Of a DNA stretch of 64,000 nt, positions 41,797 through 50,399 are shown piece after piece (the first letter of the stretch is position 1; every line of letters begins with the position of its first letter). Source of the DNA: Candidatus Auribacter fodinae. GTDB taxonomy: Bacteria; Auribacterota; Auribacteria; Auribacterales; Auribacteraceae. Location of the stretch: positions 1 through 64,000 of the forward strand of contig QZJZ01000071.1 in assembly GCA_003599815.1 (NCBI GenBank), given 5' to 3'. Made by a program: the position numbers and the translations under genes. The notes below the pieces were generated by a model. That model worked only from the letters and a program-made list of their open reading frames with translations. It was not told where the DNA came from and ran no database searches.

Positions 41797-42298
41797 TCTT
41801 GAGATCCTCCGTTTCTTCCTGAGGCAGTTCCCTGATGGTTGCTGTTGAATAGAGGAGTTCCTTGTCAGTGGACCGGTATTGCCACATGACTTTTACTGAA
41901 ATTTTTTTCAGCAGGTAAACAGCTTGCTGTGCAGTGTCTTCCGTCTCGGTTCCGGGAGGAACAGGTTCTTCAGCCATTTCTTCTTCCGTCATTTCGAATT
42001 CAGGATACACTTCCTCAACTGTCTGTTCCCACGAGTATGCTTCATAGGGATACTCAAAGGAGCCGTTGGTCAGCCCTGCGGTGATTTCCTGCTGAGAGAG
42101 TGTCTGAGCGATAATCTGTTCAATAAGCATTGACGCTTCAAGGTACTGCTGTGATATAGTTCCTGCCGCAAGGCTGGTGGCGTAAGTGCGCATTATGGCA
42201 ACGGTTCCTGCGGAAACAATCATGATTGCCAGTACCGCTTCCATGAGAAGAAATCCGTATTGGGACACGAGTTTTTTAGGGGATGCCGCCATTGTCAC
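41786..42298 (-). CDS. gspI: Type II secretion minor pseudopilin I
   Basis: A 170-residue pseudopilin. The cleavage region QYGFLLMEAVLAIMIVSAGT has G-F-x-x-x-E, with the conserved glutamate, then a hydrophobic helix. The body MRTYATSLAAGTISQQYLEA and SMLIEQIIAQTL is typical of GspI. A glutamate-rich acidic loop follows near 100-115. The start overlaps the end of gspH by four bases. Confidence 0.82.
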   Translation of the reverse strand: MTMAASPKKLVSQYGFLLMEAVLAIMIVSAGTVAIMRTYATSLAAGTISQQYLEASMLIEQIIAQTLSQQEITAGLTNGSFEYPYEAYSWEQTVEEVYPEFEMTEEEMAEEPVPPGTETEDTAQQAVYLLKKISVKVMWQYRSTDKELLYSTATIRELPQEETEDLKSEF

Positions 42299-42864
42299 AT
42301 CCTCTTTTTCTCTTTATAGAGTTTGACCAGCCCGACCGATTGTTTGGTGGTGATGGTGTACGTCTCATCGTTGGCGCCGGTAATATATATCACGCATTCG
42401 TCCGACTGCCCGTCAGGGTAGAAGGTGACATAATCTTCTTTGTCCGGTTCGTCTATGTCGAGTTCTATGTCCTGAGGAAAAAACATTTTTCTTCCGATAG
42501 AGCCTTGCAGTTCCTCGAATTCAGGTTCCTTGTCCCTGTTTCGTGAAGAGCGCCGTGACGATTTGGTTTCCTCTTCTTTTTCCGGTTCCTTAAGAGTCTC
42601 AAGGCAGTAAGCGGCGGGATCGTCTTTAAAGAAACGGACACGGTACGGCTTGCGTTCGATGATGGCCCTGTCGCGAGCGTAGTACATCAATTTCACGATG
42701 TTATAAACCGTGTTGCGGAATTTTATAGTTTCATAGGTAGAACGAAACCGGGGTACTGCGGCAACCACAATAATGCTCAGAATCAGAACGACAACAGACA
42801 GTTCTATCAGGGTAAAGCCGGCAGTGGAGCGATTAGTTTTCTTCACTCCAGTTGGTAATATCAT
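42295..42864 (-). CDS. gspH: Type II secretion pseudopilin H
   Basis: A 189-residue pseudopilin. The cleavage region STAGFTLIELSVVVLILSII has GFTLIE and a hydrophobic helix; the body AVPRFRSTYETIKFRNTVYN and YYARDRAIIERKPYRVRFF fits GspH. It also contains a charged linker EKEEETKSSRRSSRNRDKE. The ATG at 42862-42864 is chosen because AGGAGGAGGCG lies at good spacing; a longer frame to 42969 overlaps gspG fully and lacks support. The start lies within the end of gspG (32-base overlap). Confidence 0.83.
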   Translation of the reverse strand: MILPTGVKKTNRSTAGFTLIELSVVVLILSIIVVAAVPRFRSTYETIKFRNTVYNIVKLMYYARDRAIIERKPYRVRFFKDDPAAYCLETLKEPEKEEETKSSRRSSRNRDKEPEFEELQGSIGRKMFFPQDIELDIDEPDKEDYVTFYPDGQSDECVIYITGANDETYTITTKQSVGLVKLYKEKKRM

Positions 42865-43249
42865 CGCCTCCTCCTTCCTGCCCGTCCGGACCGAAGGAAT
42901 ACAGGTCGTAATCGTCCTGATTGTGTGTGCCGGGGCATTTGTACTGGTACGGGTTACCCCATGGGTCATTAAAACTTTTGGTTTTTATATAAGGGCCTTT
43001 CCATCCTTTTGCTGAACTGCTTTTCAAGGCGGTGAGCCCTTCTTCGCCGGGATATTTTCCCGTGTCGATTTCATAAAGCTGAAGTGCGGTGGCATATGCG
43101 CCGGCTATTTCGCCTTTAGCGGTCTGGACTTTGGCTTCCTGAGCACGTCCCGTGAACTTGACAACAGCCATGGTCGCCAGTACGCCAAGGATGATGACCA
43201 CCAGCATAAGTTCAACCAGTGTAAAACCTCGTTGTGACATTTTCTTCAT
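42833..43249 (-). CDS. gspG: Type II secretion major pseudopilin G
   Basis: A 138-residue major pseudopilin. The N-terminus RGFTLVELMLVVIILGVLAT is nearly the consensus, and TAKGEIAGAYATALQLYEID and TGKYPGEEGLTALKSS are GspG trademarks; the calcium-binding C-terminus shows DPWGNPYQYKCPGTHNQDDY and LYSFGPDGQEGGGDDITNW. The ATG at 43249 follows GGGAG. GspG builds the pseudopilus that pushes substrates through the secretin. It is the first pseudopilin gene after the metallopeptidase. Confidence 0.92.
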   Translation of the reverse strand: MKKMSQRGFTLVELMLVVIILGVLATMAVVKFTGRAQEAKVQTAKGEIAGAYATALQLYEIDTGKYPGEEGLTALKSSSAKGWKGPYIKTKSFNDPWGNPYQYKCPGTHNQDDYDLYSFGPDGQEGGGDDITNWSEEN

Positions 43250-43338
43250 TCTCACAATCTCCCTTTTTGTGATATGTGTATGAGAAACAAACCGCAGTAG
43301 ATTCTTATAGTATAGCAATACATATTCTTAGACAACAG

Positions 43339-44124
43339 TTATTCTCCTGAGTTACACCATTTTTGCTCCAGCAAGGCAATGGTGCGTATTGAGGACGGAT
43401 ACGCGAAGCGCAGGGCTTCCTCGACAGTTTTTCCTGCCCGGAGCTGGCGTATGAATTCGGCGAACTGCTGTTTGCCGTACGAGTCAACCATGAACCGGAT
43501 AAGATAATATGACTGAAGGTAAAACAGGGATATTTTCCGGTCATCCTCAACCTGTATAAGCGATTTGATCCGCTGGATTTCTGCGAGCGGGATATATGCC
43601 CCGTCTTTCAGTATGCCGCGCATGGCGTTGTCCTGTTCCGTCCTGTCGATATTTTCCTGAAACTGGGCGAGCCCTTCATCGATCCAGAGCGGCACATTAG
43701 GGTTGTCTTTAATGTATTCCCGCAGGATAATGTGCGTGAGCTCATGAGGCAGAAGCGAGTTTAGAAAATTTTCAGCCCACGGGAACGCGTACAGGCGTTT
43801 ACTGCGGTAATCAACGTGGCCTCCCGACCAGTCCGGCTGGCGGGTAACGGCGCAGTATTCGTCATGAGACTCGAACAGTATTATGGTGCATCGGTTGTCC
43901 CATGTCCAGAAACCGGAGAACCTGTCCAGTTCCAGATCCGTTGTGATTGAGTCGTAGTATTTCTCCGCCGCTGTTTCCACTTCTTTTGCGAACGATGTGC
44001 CGCACCGGTACTGTATAATAAAATGGTCGCTTTTAATTTCTTCAAAAGAAAGCTCTTGCGGAAAACAGGATGTCTGTGCGGCGAAGCAAAAGAATGTGAG
44101 TATATACAAGAAAGAACGTCTCAT
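43339..44124 (-). CDS. Zinc metallopeptidase of the MA/gluzincin type
   Basis: A 261-residue exported protein. A signal peptide (RRSFLYILTFFCFAAQTSC) is followed by a gluzincin-type domain with the zinc site HELTH at about residue 149 (LLPHELTHIILREYI) and the third ligand in WIDEGLAQFQE. Such proteins are peptidases with unknown substrates. It lies between gspF and gspG, and its start is next to the gspF stop, so it is made with the secretion operon. It could process secreted proteins or be a secreted enzyme itself. It is not a standard T2SS subunit. Confidence 0.8.
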   Translation of the reverse strand: MRRSFLYILTFFCFAAQTSCFPQELSFEEIKSDHFIIQYRCGTSFAKEVETAAEKYYDSITTDLELDRFSGFWTWDNRCTIILFESHDEYCAVTRQPDWSGGHVDYRSKRLYAFPWAENFLNSLLPHELTHIILREYIKDNPNVPLWIDEGLAQFQENIDRTEQDNAMRGILKDGAYIPLAEIQRIKSLIQVEDDRKISLFYLQSYYLIRFMVDSYGKQQFAEFIRQLRAGKTVEEALRFAYPSSIRTIALLEQKWCNSGE

Positions 44125-44125
44125 A

Positions 44126-45388
44126 TTATTGCGCGATGTTACTGATTTCAAATATAGGCAGAACGATACTGATAACAATGATACCGAGAATCAGCCCGAG
44201 CACCGCGATCATGAGCGGTTCGAGCATGGATGTAAAGGTTTTTATTGTCCTGTCCACCTGTTTGTCATAGGTTTCAGCCACTTTGTTTAGAGATTTTTCC
44301 ACATGCCCGCTCTCTTCGCCTACTGCAACCATGTTGATAAAAAGGGCAGGGAAGTACGGTATGCGCTTAAGGCATTCGCCGAGTTTGCTTCCTTTTGAAA
44401 TATCGTCTATCATGGCGGCAATGTCACGTTGAATAACTTTATTTTTAATAGTATCCACAATGATTGACAGCGATTGAATAATCGGCACGCCGTTGTTCAG
44501 CAGAGTGCTCAGCGTCCGGCCGAACCGGGCGATTTCGTCTTTAAGCACGAGATCTTTGATAAGAGGTATCCGTAACTTGAATTTATCAAGAAGGTATCCG
44601 CCGTCCTCTGTTTTTTTCCATTTGCTAAAAGCGTAGATGATAACGGTTACCACTATGATTATAGCCCACCAGTACTGAGATATTGCTGTGCTCGCGGCGA
44701 GGACTATCTGCGTGGGAATGGGCAGTGTCTGCCCCATATCCTTAAACATACTGGCTATACGCGGTATAACGAAAGTAAGGAGAAAAATAATCATCAGCGT
44801 ACCGACCAGTACCATGAAAATGGGGTATGCCATTGCCGATTTGATTTTCGACCTGGTTTCGTCTTCCTTTTCGGTAAAATCACCGAGCCGTTCGAGTACT
44901 TCTTCCAGCATGCCGCCGATTTCGCCGGACTTGATCATATTGACAAAGAGCGGAGAAAATACCCTCGGGTGGCGGCTGAGCGATTCATGAAGCGTTTTTC
45001 CGTCTTTGATAGAATTTTTTACGTCTTCCAGCACTTTTTTGAATACCTGTGTAGTTTCCTGTTCGTAGAGGATTTCCACCGCGCGGTATAACGGCACGCC
45101 GGAATCAACCAGATCGCCGAGCTGGCGTGTGAATGAACTTAAGTTCCTGATAGACACCCGTTGGAACAGGGAAAACCCGCCTGCGGGTTTCGGCGCCGGT
45201 GTGCGCGTTGTTTTTTTTGTCGAGCTGACGGATGGAGCCGAACGTGATCCGTCTGACAATTTTACTGTTATGGGAAAATAGCCCATGGACGACAACTTGT
45301 TCAGGGCCGCGGACTGGTTTTCCGCTTCCAGTGTGCCTTCTACGATTTCCCGTGGGCCTTTTTTTGCTTTATAGGCGAACTGCGGCAT
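44126..45388 (-). CDS. gspF: Type II secretion inner-membrane platform protein F
   Basis: A 420-residue GspF/PilC-family protein with an N-terminal cytoplasmic region (PQFAYKAKKGPREIVEGTLE, typical of the family), two T2SF domains and three to four membrane helices. Clear family phrases: SFTRQLGDLVDSGVPLYRAV, TLHESLSRHPRVFSPLFVNM and KSGEIGGMLEEVLERLGDF; the second half repeats them as FGRTLSTLLNNGVPIIQSLS and NMVAVGEESGHVEKSLNKVA. A threonine/lysine-rich linker SSTKKTTRTPAPKPAG precedes the first T2SF domain. It starts one base after gspE. Function: the polytopic core of the secretion platform. Confidence 0.92.
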   Translation of the reverse strand: MPQFAYKAKKGPREIVEGTLEAENQSAALNKLSSMGYFPITVKLSDGSRSAPSVSSTKKTTRTPAPKPAGGFSLFQRVSIRNLSSFTRQLGDLVDSGVPLYRAVEILYEQETTQVFKKVLEDVKNSIKDGKTLHESLSRHPRVFSPLFVNMIKSGEIGGMLEEVLERLGDFTEKEDETRSKIKSAMAYPIFMVLVGTLMIIFLLTFVIPRIASMFKDMGQTLPIPTQIVLAASTAISQYWWAIIIVVTVIIYAFSKWKKTEDGGYLLDKFKLRIPLIKDLVLKDEIARFGRTLSTLLNNGVPIIQSLSIIVDTIKNKVIQRDIAAMIDDISKGSKLGECLKRIPYFPALFINMVAVGEESGHVEKSLNKVAETYDKQVDRTIKTFTSMLEPLMIAVLGLILGIIVISIVLPIFEISNIAQ

Positions 45389-45389
45389 A

Positions 45390-47522
45390 TTAGTCTAACA
45401 CTTCCTCCTGCGCGACACGAAATACTTCGGTGACGGTGGTTTTTCCTTCCATCGCCTTGAGTAACCCGGTCTGTTTGAGGGTCATCATCCCCTGAGACCT
45501 GACAACTTCATCCTTTATAACATTAGCCGGTACCCGTTGTACAACCATTTCCCTCACTTTGTCTGACATAACCATGATTTCATAAATTACTGTCCTGCCT
45601 CTGTAACCTGTTCCTTTGCAGTCATCGCACCCTTTGCCTTCATACAGGGTGACTGTGGATATATCAAATCCCGGCAATCCTTGAAATTCGCGCAGGTATG
45701 CGTCGTCAAAAGGAACCTGTGTTTTGCAGGATGAACAGACGGTTCGCACAAGTCTCTGCGCTATAATACATTCTACGGAAGAGGAAACAAGGTATGGCTC
45801 TATGCCCATGTCTATAAGACGGGTAATGGAACTTGCCGCGTCGTTGGTATGCAGTGTACTGAATACCACGTGTCCGGTGAGCGCGGCTCTAATGGCGGCT
45901 TCAGCGGTTTCGTAGTCACGGATTTCTCCGATCATCATAACGTCAGGGTCATGGCGGAGCATTGAACGGAGCGCGCGGGCAAACGTCAGGTCAATTTTAG
46001 GGAGTACCTGAATCTGCGATACTCCAGACATCCGGTATTCGATCGGGTCTTCAATGGTAATAATTTTCAAATGTGATTTGTTTAGCTTTTTCAAGCTGGC
46101 GTATAGGGTGGTTGATTTACCGCTTCCTGTCGGGCCGGTAACAAGGATAATGCCGTGCGGTTTGGTTATGATTTTGTTCAGCACGGTCAGGTCTTTTTCC
46201 ACATAGCCGAGCTGGTTCAGGCTGAGCAGTTCGTTGTTCGCCGTAAGCAAACGGATATTGACCGTTTCGCCGTACGGTGTAGGCAGGGTAGATACACGGA
46301 GGTCGAGATCCGCTTCTTTCATCCGCATTTTGATCCTGCCGTCCTGCGGCAACCGCCGTTCCGCGATGTTCAGGCTCGCCATAATTTTTATACGGGATAC
46401 TATAGCCGACTGCAGTCTGTGCAGGTTGGGCGGCACATTGGTCTCGTACAGCAGTCCGTCTATACGGTACCTGATACGGAGCTGACCTTCAAACGGTTCT
46501 ATATGAATATCCGTAGCGCGGTCTTTGTATGCTTCTATAAAAATCTGATTCACGAATTTAATAATCGAGGCGTCAGCCGCCAGTTCGTCGACGCTGTCAA
46601 TAGCGGCGTCCTCAACTTCCGGCATTTCCAGCGTATCGACATTTTCGTCCATCATCTGTTCTACCGTATCGGCGCCGATACCGTAATACCGTTTGAGCGA
46701 GTCCATGATCTGTTCCTCGCTGGCGAGGTAGGCGACAATCTGGTAGCCGAGAAGGAGTTTCATATCGTCGATTATGTGTATGTCGAGCGGGTCAACGGTG
46801 GCTATTCGCAGTGTGGCGCCGTCGAACTTTATCGGCATTATTTTGTAGTGATGCGCGAATTTAGCCGGTACTTTTTCGATCGCTTCCGGCTGAATTGTGG
46901 CGTCTTTCAATGATATATACTCCACCCCGAGATTTTCCGCCAGCATGGGGAGCACTTCATTCTCTTTGCAGATGCCCATGCGTATCAGTGTGTGAGCGAG
47001 GTATTTTTCTGTGTCGCGGCGTTGCGAGCGGGCACGTTCGAGCTGTGCTTCCTCAACGACACCCATGCTGAGGAGTATCTGCTCAAACGAACGGTCGCTG
47101 ATGGTGTCGGAGATATGGATGTTTTCCGAGGTTTTGATGCCGTCAGCTCTTGAGCGCCAGTAGGTTTTTTCCACGGAATGATACAGTTCGTCGAGGTCAA
47201 ACGGCTTTTTCAGCAGTTCTTCTGCGCCGACCAGCAAAGCCTCTTTTACATTATATGACTCATCGTAGCCGGTCATCATAATGACGCCGATATGCGGCTG
47301 GCGTTTTTTGATCAGGTCGAGCAGTTCGAATCCGTCCATGCCGGGCAGGCATATATCGGTGAGAAGGATATCGCAGTGATATTTCGACAGGAGTTTCAGC
47401 GCGGTTTCCGCGTTGTTCGCCTGATAGACGGTATACCCTTTTTCGCCCAGGGCCGTATTGACCATGGATCGGATATCGTCGTCATCGTCAACCAGCAGTA
47501 TGTTAATGTTCTCATTGCTCAT
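45390..47522 (-). CDS. gspE: Type II secretion ATPase E with N-terminal receiver domain
   Basis: A 710-residue protein. Residues 1-120 form a phosphoreceiver domain: INILLVDDDDDIRSM with the acidic pair, phospho-acceptor Asp56 in LLTDICLPGMDG, Thr84 in MMTGYD and Lys106 in LKKPFD are all present. Residues about 145-270 are a GspE N-terminal (MshEN-like) domain. Residues about 310-700 are the GspE ATPase with Walker A GPTGSGKSTT near 460, Asp-box IEDPIEY, Walker B DVMMIGEIRD and four-cysteine zinc motif (CSSCK and CDDCKGTGY). GspE usually lacks a receiver; this one is a fusion. A divergent histidine kinase at 47958 is an obvious candidate partner. SD GAGAGGA. Confidence 0.9.
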   Translation of the reverse strand: MSNENINILLVDDDDDIRSMVNTALGEKGYTVYQANNAETALKLLSKYHCDILLTDICLPGMDGFELLDLIKKRQPHIGVIMMTGYDESYNVKEALLVGAEELLKKPFDLDELYHSVEKTYWRSRADGIKTSENIHISDTISDRSFEQILLSMGVVEEAQLERARSQRRDTEKYLAHTLIRMGICKENEVLPMLAENLGVEYISLKDATIQPEAIEKVPAKFAHHYKIMPIKFDGATLRIATVDPLDIHIIDDMKLLLGYQIVAYLASEEQIMDSLKRYYGIGADTVEQMMDENVDTLEMPEVEDAAIDSVDELAADASIIKFVNQIFIEAYKDRATDIHIEPFEGQLRIRYRIDGLLYETNVPPNLHRLQSAIVSRIKIMASLNIAERRLPQDGRIKMRMKEADLDLRVSTLPTPYGETVNIRLLTANNELLSLNQLGYVEKDLTVLNKIITKPHGIILVTGPTGSGKSTTLYASLKKLNKSHLKIITIEDPIEYRMSGVSQIQVLPKIDLTFARALRSMLRHDPDVMMIGEIRDYETAEAAIRAALTGHVVFSTLHTNDAASSITRLIDMGIEPYLVSSSVECIIAQRLVRTVCSSCKTQVPFDDAYLREFQGLPGFDISTVTLYEGKGCDDCKGTGYRGRTVIYEIMVMSDKVREMVVQRVPANVIKDEVVRSQGMMTLKQTGLLKAMEGKTTVTEVFRVAQEEVLD

Positions 47523-47743
47523 AAAGCTGAATCCTCTCTTATTGTGTACTGTATCATGAAATATAAAAAAATAGCAATATTAACGAGCGGCCATGTATTT
47601 TCTTTTCTCCCGCTTACAGTTACTACATCGGATAACCTGACGTACCTGTTTACTAAAAGCGGAAAATCTTTTTTTGGTAACGAAAATAAACGGTTTGTGT
47701 TATCATAAAAAGAGGGTAATTTCAGGGTTTGAGAGGGGATTTT

Positions 47744-47776
47744 TTATTCAGAAAAAAAGATTGTTTTTCTGAATAA
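47744..47776. repeat. Inverted repeat upstream of the kinase promoter
   Basis: TTATTCAGAAAAA and its inverted partner TTTTTCTGAATAA, 13 bp arms with a 7-base loop, ending five bases before the -35 box at 47782. It could be an operator for a dimeric regulator or a weak terminator. Confidence 0.55.
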
Positions 47777-47781
47777 ATTTA

Positions 47782-47810
47782 TTGACCGGAATGTGTCCGG
47801 CTGTTATCAT
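47782..47810 (+). promoter_or_regulatory. Sigma-70-type promoter of the histidine kinase gene
   Basis: TTGACC (47782-47787), 17-base spacer and TATCAT (47805-47810) on the plus strand, about 150 bases before the ATG at 47958. Confidence 0.55.
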
Positions 47811-47957
47811 GAGACACATAGTGCGGTATGCATTATAGTTGTATGTTATTCTGTCCCCTAAAACAAAAAATCATCAATTTTTTTTCATCAAAAACAAAAA
47901 CTATGCCACTGTCATGGGTACAAAAGAACGCGGCTTATAAGGCAAGAATGTACTTGT

Positions 47958-49307
47958 ATGAATTATGACTCGTTAGCAGTAAAGCAATCGGATTCATTAA
48001 GCTCCCGGTTAAGCCCTGAGAGTATATTGTCGCTTGATCATAGCATTCCCGCGGAATTGACCGATGCACGAATATTGATTATTGATTCTATAGAACAGAC
48101 CAGAACGCTCCTGCATTCCTTTTTTGTGAACAGCGATTACAAAAACTGTTTTACCACTAATTGGGACAACCCCTACGAAGCCTTTTTGAAAGAAAACCCT
48201 GACATAATCATTCCCTGTATTTATGCTGATTGCGGGCTGAACACTGATTTTTTTGAGATGCTGGTGCATAAACGGTCAATGGTTGAATCAATCCTCATAA
48301 CTGACAGCAGGGAAATAAAGGCGTCATTCAACGCTTTACCGCTTGGCGTGTGCGAGATAATATTAATGCCGATTTGCATTGATGAGCTGGAAAGCGCCCT
48401 GTCACGAGCCTACAAACGGCTGAAAGAAAACCTGAACCGCCGTTTCATTGTGAGCCAGTTCGATGCGACTATTCCGCCAAGGACGCCGAGGACGGAACCC
48501 ACAGAAACCATTGACAAGCGGATTATTCAGGGTATTATTCATAACCTGAACAGCCCTCTCAGTGTAATGTCCGGCAACGCCCAGCTTCTGGAAGCGGGCA
48601 TGGCGGAACTGGAGAATCTTGTTCATTCCAGAAAAATCTACATGGAAGATTCCTTATACTGCGACGTGGTCAGAAAGATTCAGACGTTCAGGCACTATGT
48701 GGGCAACCTTATGGAATCCGATGACAAAATGAAAGATATCCTGACCTCGTTCCTGTCCAAGTGGAGAAAGGATCATTCCGATAAAATAGAGTATGTGGAC
48801 TTAAACGAGTTTTTACGGCTGGAAATGAAGTACCTTGACGCGAACCTTGATTTCAAAAATCAGGTCACCAAGATAGTTGAGTGCCAGGAAAACCTGCCGA
48901 AAATCAAAGGGCGGTATTCCGATTTTTCGCAGGTGTTCCATAATCTTATCAGCAACGCGCTTGACGCGATGGAAACATCAGATTATAAAGAGCTTGCTCT
49001 CCGGTGTCACCAGCAGGGCGAGGAAATACGGTTTGAGATTGAGGACAACGGATGCGGCATATCTGAAGACAACATTCAGAACATTTTCAAACCGTTTTTT
49101 ACCACAAAATCCGCCGATGACGAAACACAGCGCGGCGGTACAGGGTTCGGATTGTATAATTGCGTGCACCTGATGGATCCGTATGGAGGCCGGTTCGAGG
49201 TTTCAAGTGAACTCGGTTTCGGAACAAAAATAACATGGATAATACCGCTTACGGGATTGAAAGAGGTGGACGTGGAGGCTCAATCCGGTGAAAGATCACG
49301 ATTTTAG
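47958..49307 (+). CDS. Histidine kinase with N-terminal receiver-like domain
   Basis: A 449-residue kinase. Residues about 35-160 resemble a receiver fold (ARILIIDSIEQTRTLL, ILITDSREI, PICIDELESAL), but the phospho-acceptor position reads IYADCGLN and not the usual LPxxDG, so it may be a pseudo-receiver. The dimerisation domain has the H-box IIHNLNSPLSV with His195. The ATPase half is complete: N-box FSQVFHNLISNALDAMETSD, G1 EDNGCGISEDNI, F-box FKPFFTTKS and G2 GGTGFGLYN. No membrane span, so it is cytoplasmic. It is divergent from gspE, whose receiver domain may be its phosphorylation target. It ends overlapped by the TPR gene at 49288. Confidence 0.85.
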   Translation: MNYDSLAVKQSDSLSSRLSPESILSLDHSIPAELTDARILIIDSIEQTRTLLHSFFVNSDYKNCFTTNWDNPYEAFLKENPDIIIPCIYADCGLNTDFFEMLVHKRSMVESILITDSREIKASFNALPLGVCEIILMPICIDELESALSRAYKRLKENLNRRFIVSQFDATIPPRTPRTEPTETIDKRIIQGIIHNLNSPLSVMSGNAQLLEAGMAELENLVHSRKIYMEDSLYCDVVRKIQTFRHYVGNLMESDDKMKDILTSFLSKWRKDHSDKIEYVDLNEFLRLEMKYLDANLDFKNQVTKIVECQENLPKIKGRYSDFSQVFHNLISNALDAMETSDYKELALRCHQQGEEIRFEIEDNGCGISEDNIQNIFKPFFTTKSADDETQRGGTGFGLYNCVHLMDPYGGRFEVSSELGFGTKITWIIPLTGLKEVDVEAQSGERSRF

Positions 49308-49686
49308 CAAACTGGTACACAGCGCTGGCAACCCGCTTGAATTCGAGATGCTGTTTTACGAACAGCTTCTTGTCCGGCACGATGACTATTATGAAGCGTA
49401 TTTTCCGCTTGCGGAAATATATACGCAACTGGGGATGTATGAGAAAGGACTTGCTATTGACCGCCGCCTTTCTGAACTGTATCCTGATGATCCCTCTGTC
49501 TGGTATAACCTTGCGTGCAGTTTGAGTCTCTGCATGAAACTTGTCGATTCTCTGGACGCGTTGGAGACAAGCGTCAAACTGGGATTTGACGACCCGGAAC
49601 TGCTGAGAACAGACCCTGACCTTGCCAATATACGCTCAACATCGCGGTACCGCCGGATAATGTACTCGTTCTATGTTCATGAATGA
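49288..49686 (+). CDS. TPR protein downstream of the kinase
   Basis: A 132-residue protein made of tetratricopeptide helices: YEAYFPLAEIYTQLGMYEKG, PSVWYNLACSLSLCMKLVDS and DALETSVKLGFDDPELLR. The start is GTG at 49288, overlapping the end of the kinase gene by 20 bases, which suggests translational coupling. It probably assists the kinase or its signal. The gene converges with the glycosyltransferase at 49677, with a 10-base overlap. Confidence 0.7.
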   Translation: MKDHDFSKLVHSAGNPLEFEMLFYEQLLVRHDDYYEAYFPLAEIYTQLGMYEKGLAIDRRLSELYPDDPSVWYNLACSLSLCMKLVDSLDALETSVKLGFDDPELLRTDPDLANIRSTSRYRRIMYSFYVHE

Positions 49687-50390
49687 GGTATAAGGCGTAC
49701 TTCGCGGTATTCCCTGATAGTTTCGTTTTTGAATCGCAGGTAATCCGGGTAGTCCCTGTACTCATCCCATCCGAGGTGGGTGCATATGATATCCTGATGA
49801 ACGCCGCACCAGCCGATAGCATTGAGTTGTTTCAGGAATTCGAAATCCACTGTTTCCGCTGAAAACCCGTTCAGGTGAGCGAATGCGGATGAGCGTATCA
49901 TCTGCAGTGTGGTGTCAGGGACGCATTGGCGTATGGACTTGTTCGGAGGTAATGGTTTTCCTGTTTTCAGGGCAAGAAAACGCCCTTCATACCGGTTCCA
50001 GCATGGGGGTATGTTATCCATGCTCAAAGCGGCGCCGAGCCGTACCAGTTCAGGGATATCCTCAAAACAGGAGTACATTCTGCTCAGCCAGCACGGGTGC
50101 AGGTCAGGTACAACAATGTCGGGGTCGCTGAGAACAAAGACGTCAGAGATAACATGACGCAATCCGGCGTGCCATCCGTTCATAAACAGGTTTGTTTCGT
50201 TTAATTCCAAGATATCGATACTGTTTTCCGCTTTGAGTGAAGCGAGGTACTCGCGGGTATCCGCATCGGAGTTGTTGTCCGCCACGATCAGGCGGAAAGG
50301 GTAATGTGTACGCCCGGTGATGGCGGTTACCATGCGTTGAAGGTATCCTTTTCGGTTATGTGAAAGGATAACAATATCAATCGGTTTCAT
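49677..50390 (-). CDS. Family-2 glycosyltransferase
   Basis: A 237-residue GT2 enzyme of the GT-A fold with the usual start IDIVILSHNRKGYLQRMVTA, IVADNNSDADTREYLASL and the metal motif VFVLSDPDIVVPDLH. It has no membrane segment and is short, so it may be a single-domain enzyme. Its start is ten bases after the membrane glycosyltransferase gene end at 50400. Substrates unknown. Converges with the TPR gene. Confidence 0.8.
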   Translation of the reverse strand: MKPIDIVILSHNRKGYLQRMVTAITGRTHYPFRLIVADNNSDADTREYLASLKAENSIDILELNETNLFMNGWHAGLRHVISDVFVLSDPDIVVPDLHPCWLSRMYSCFEDIPELVRLGAALSMDNIPPCWNRYEGRFLALKTGKPLPPNKSIRQCVPDTTLQMIRSSAFAHLNGFSAETVDFEFLKQLNAIGWCGVHQDIICTHLGWDEYRDYPDYLRFKNETIREYREVRLIPHS

Positions 50391-50399
50391 GCAGGCTCT

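Larger units (their letters stand above)
47523..47957. other. Divergent intergenic region between gspE and a histidine kinase
   Basis: 435 bp without a gene. It holds a promoter for the kinase (47782-47810), an inverted repeat just upstream (47744-47776), and presumably the gspE promoter nearer 47560. AT-rich tracts lie at 47550-47580 and 47860-47900. Confidence 0.6.
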
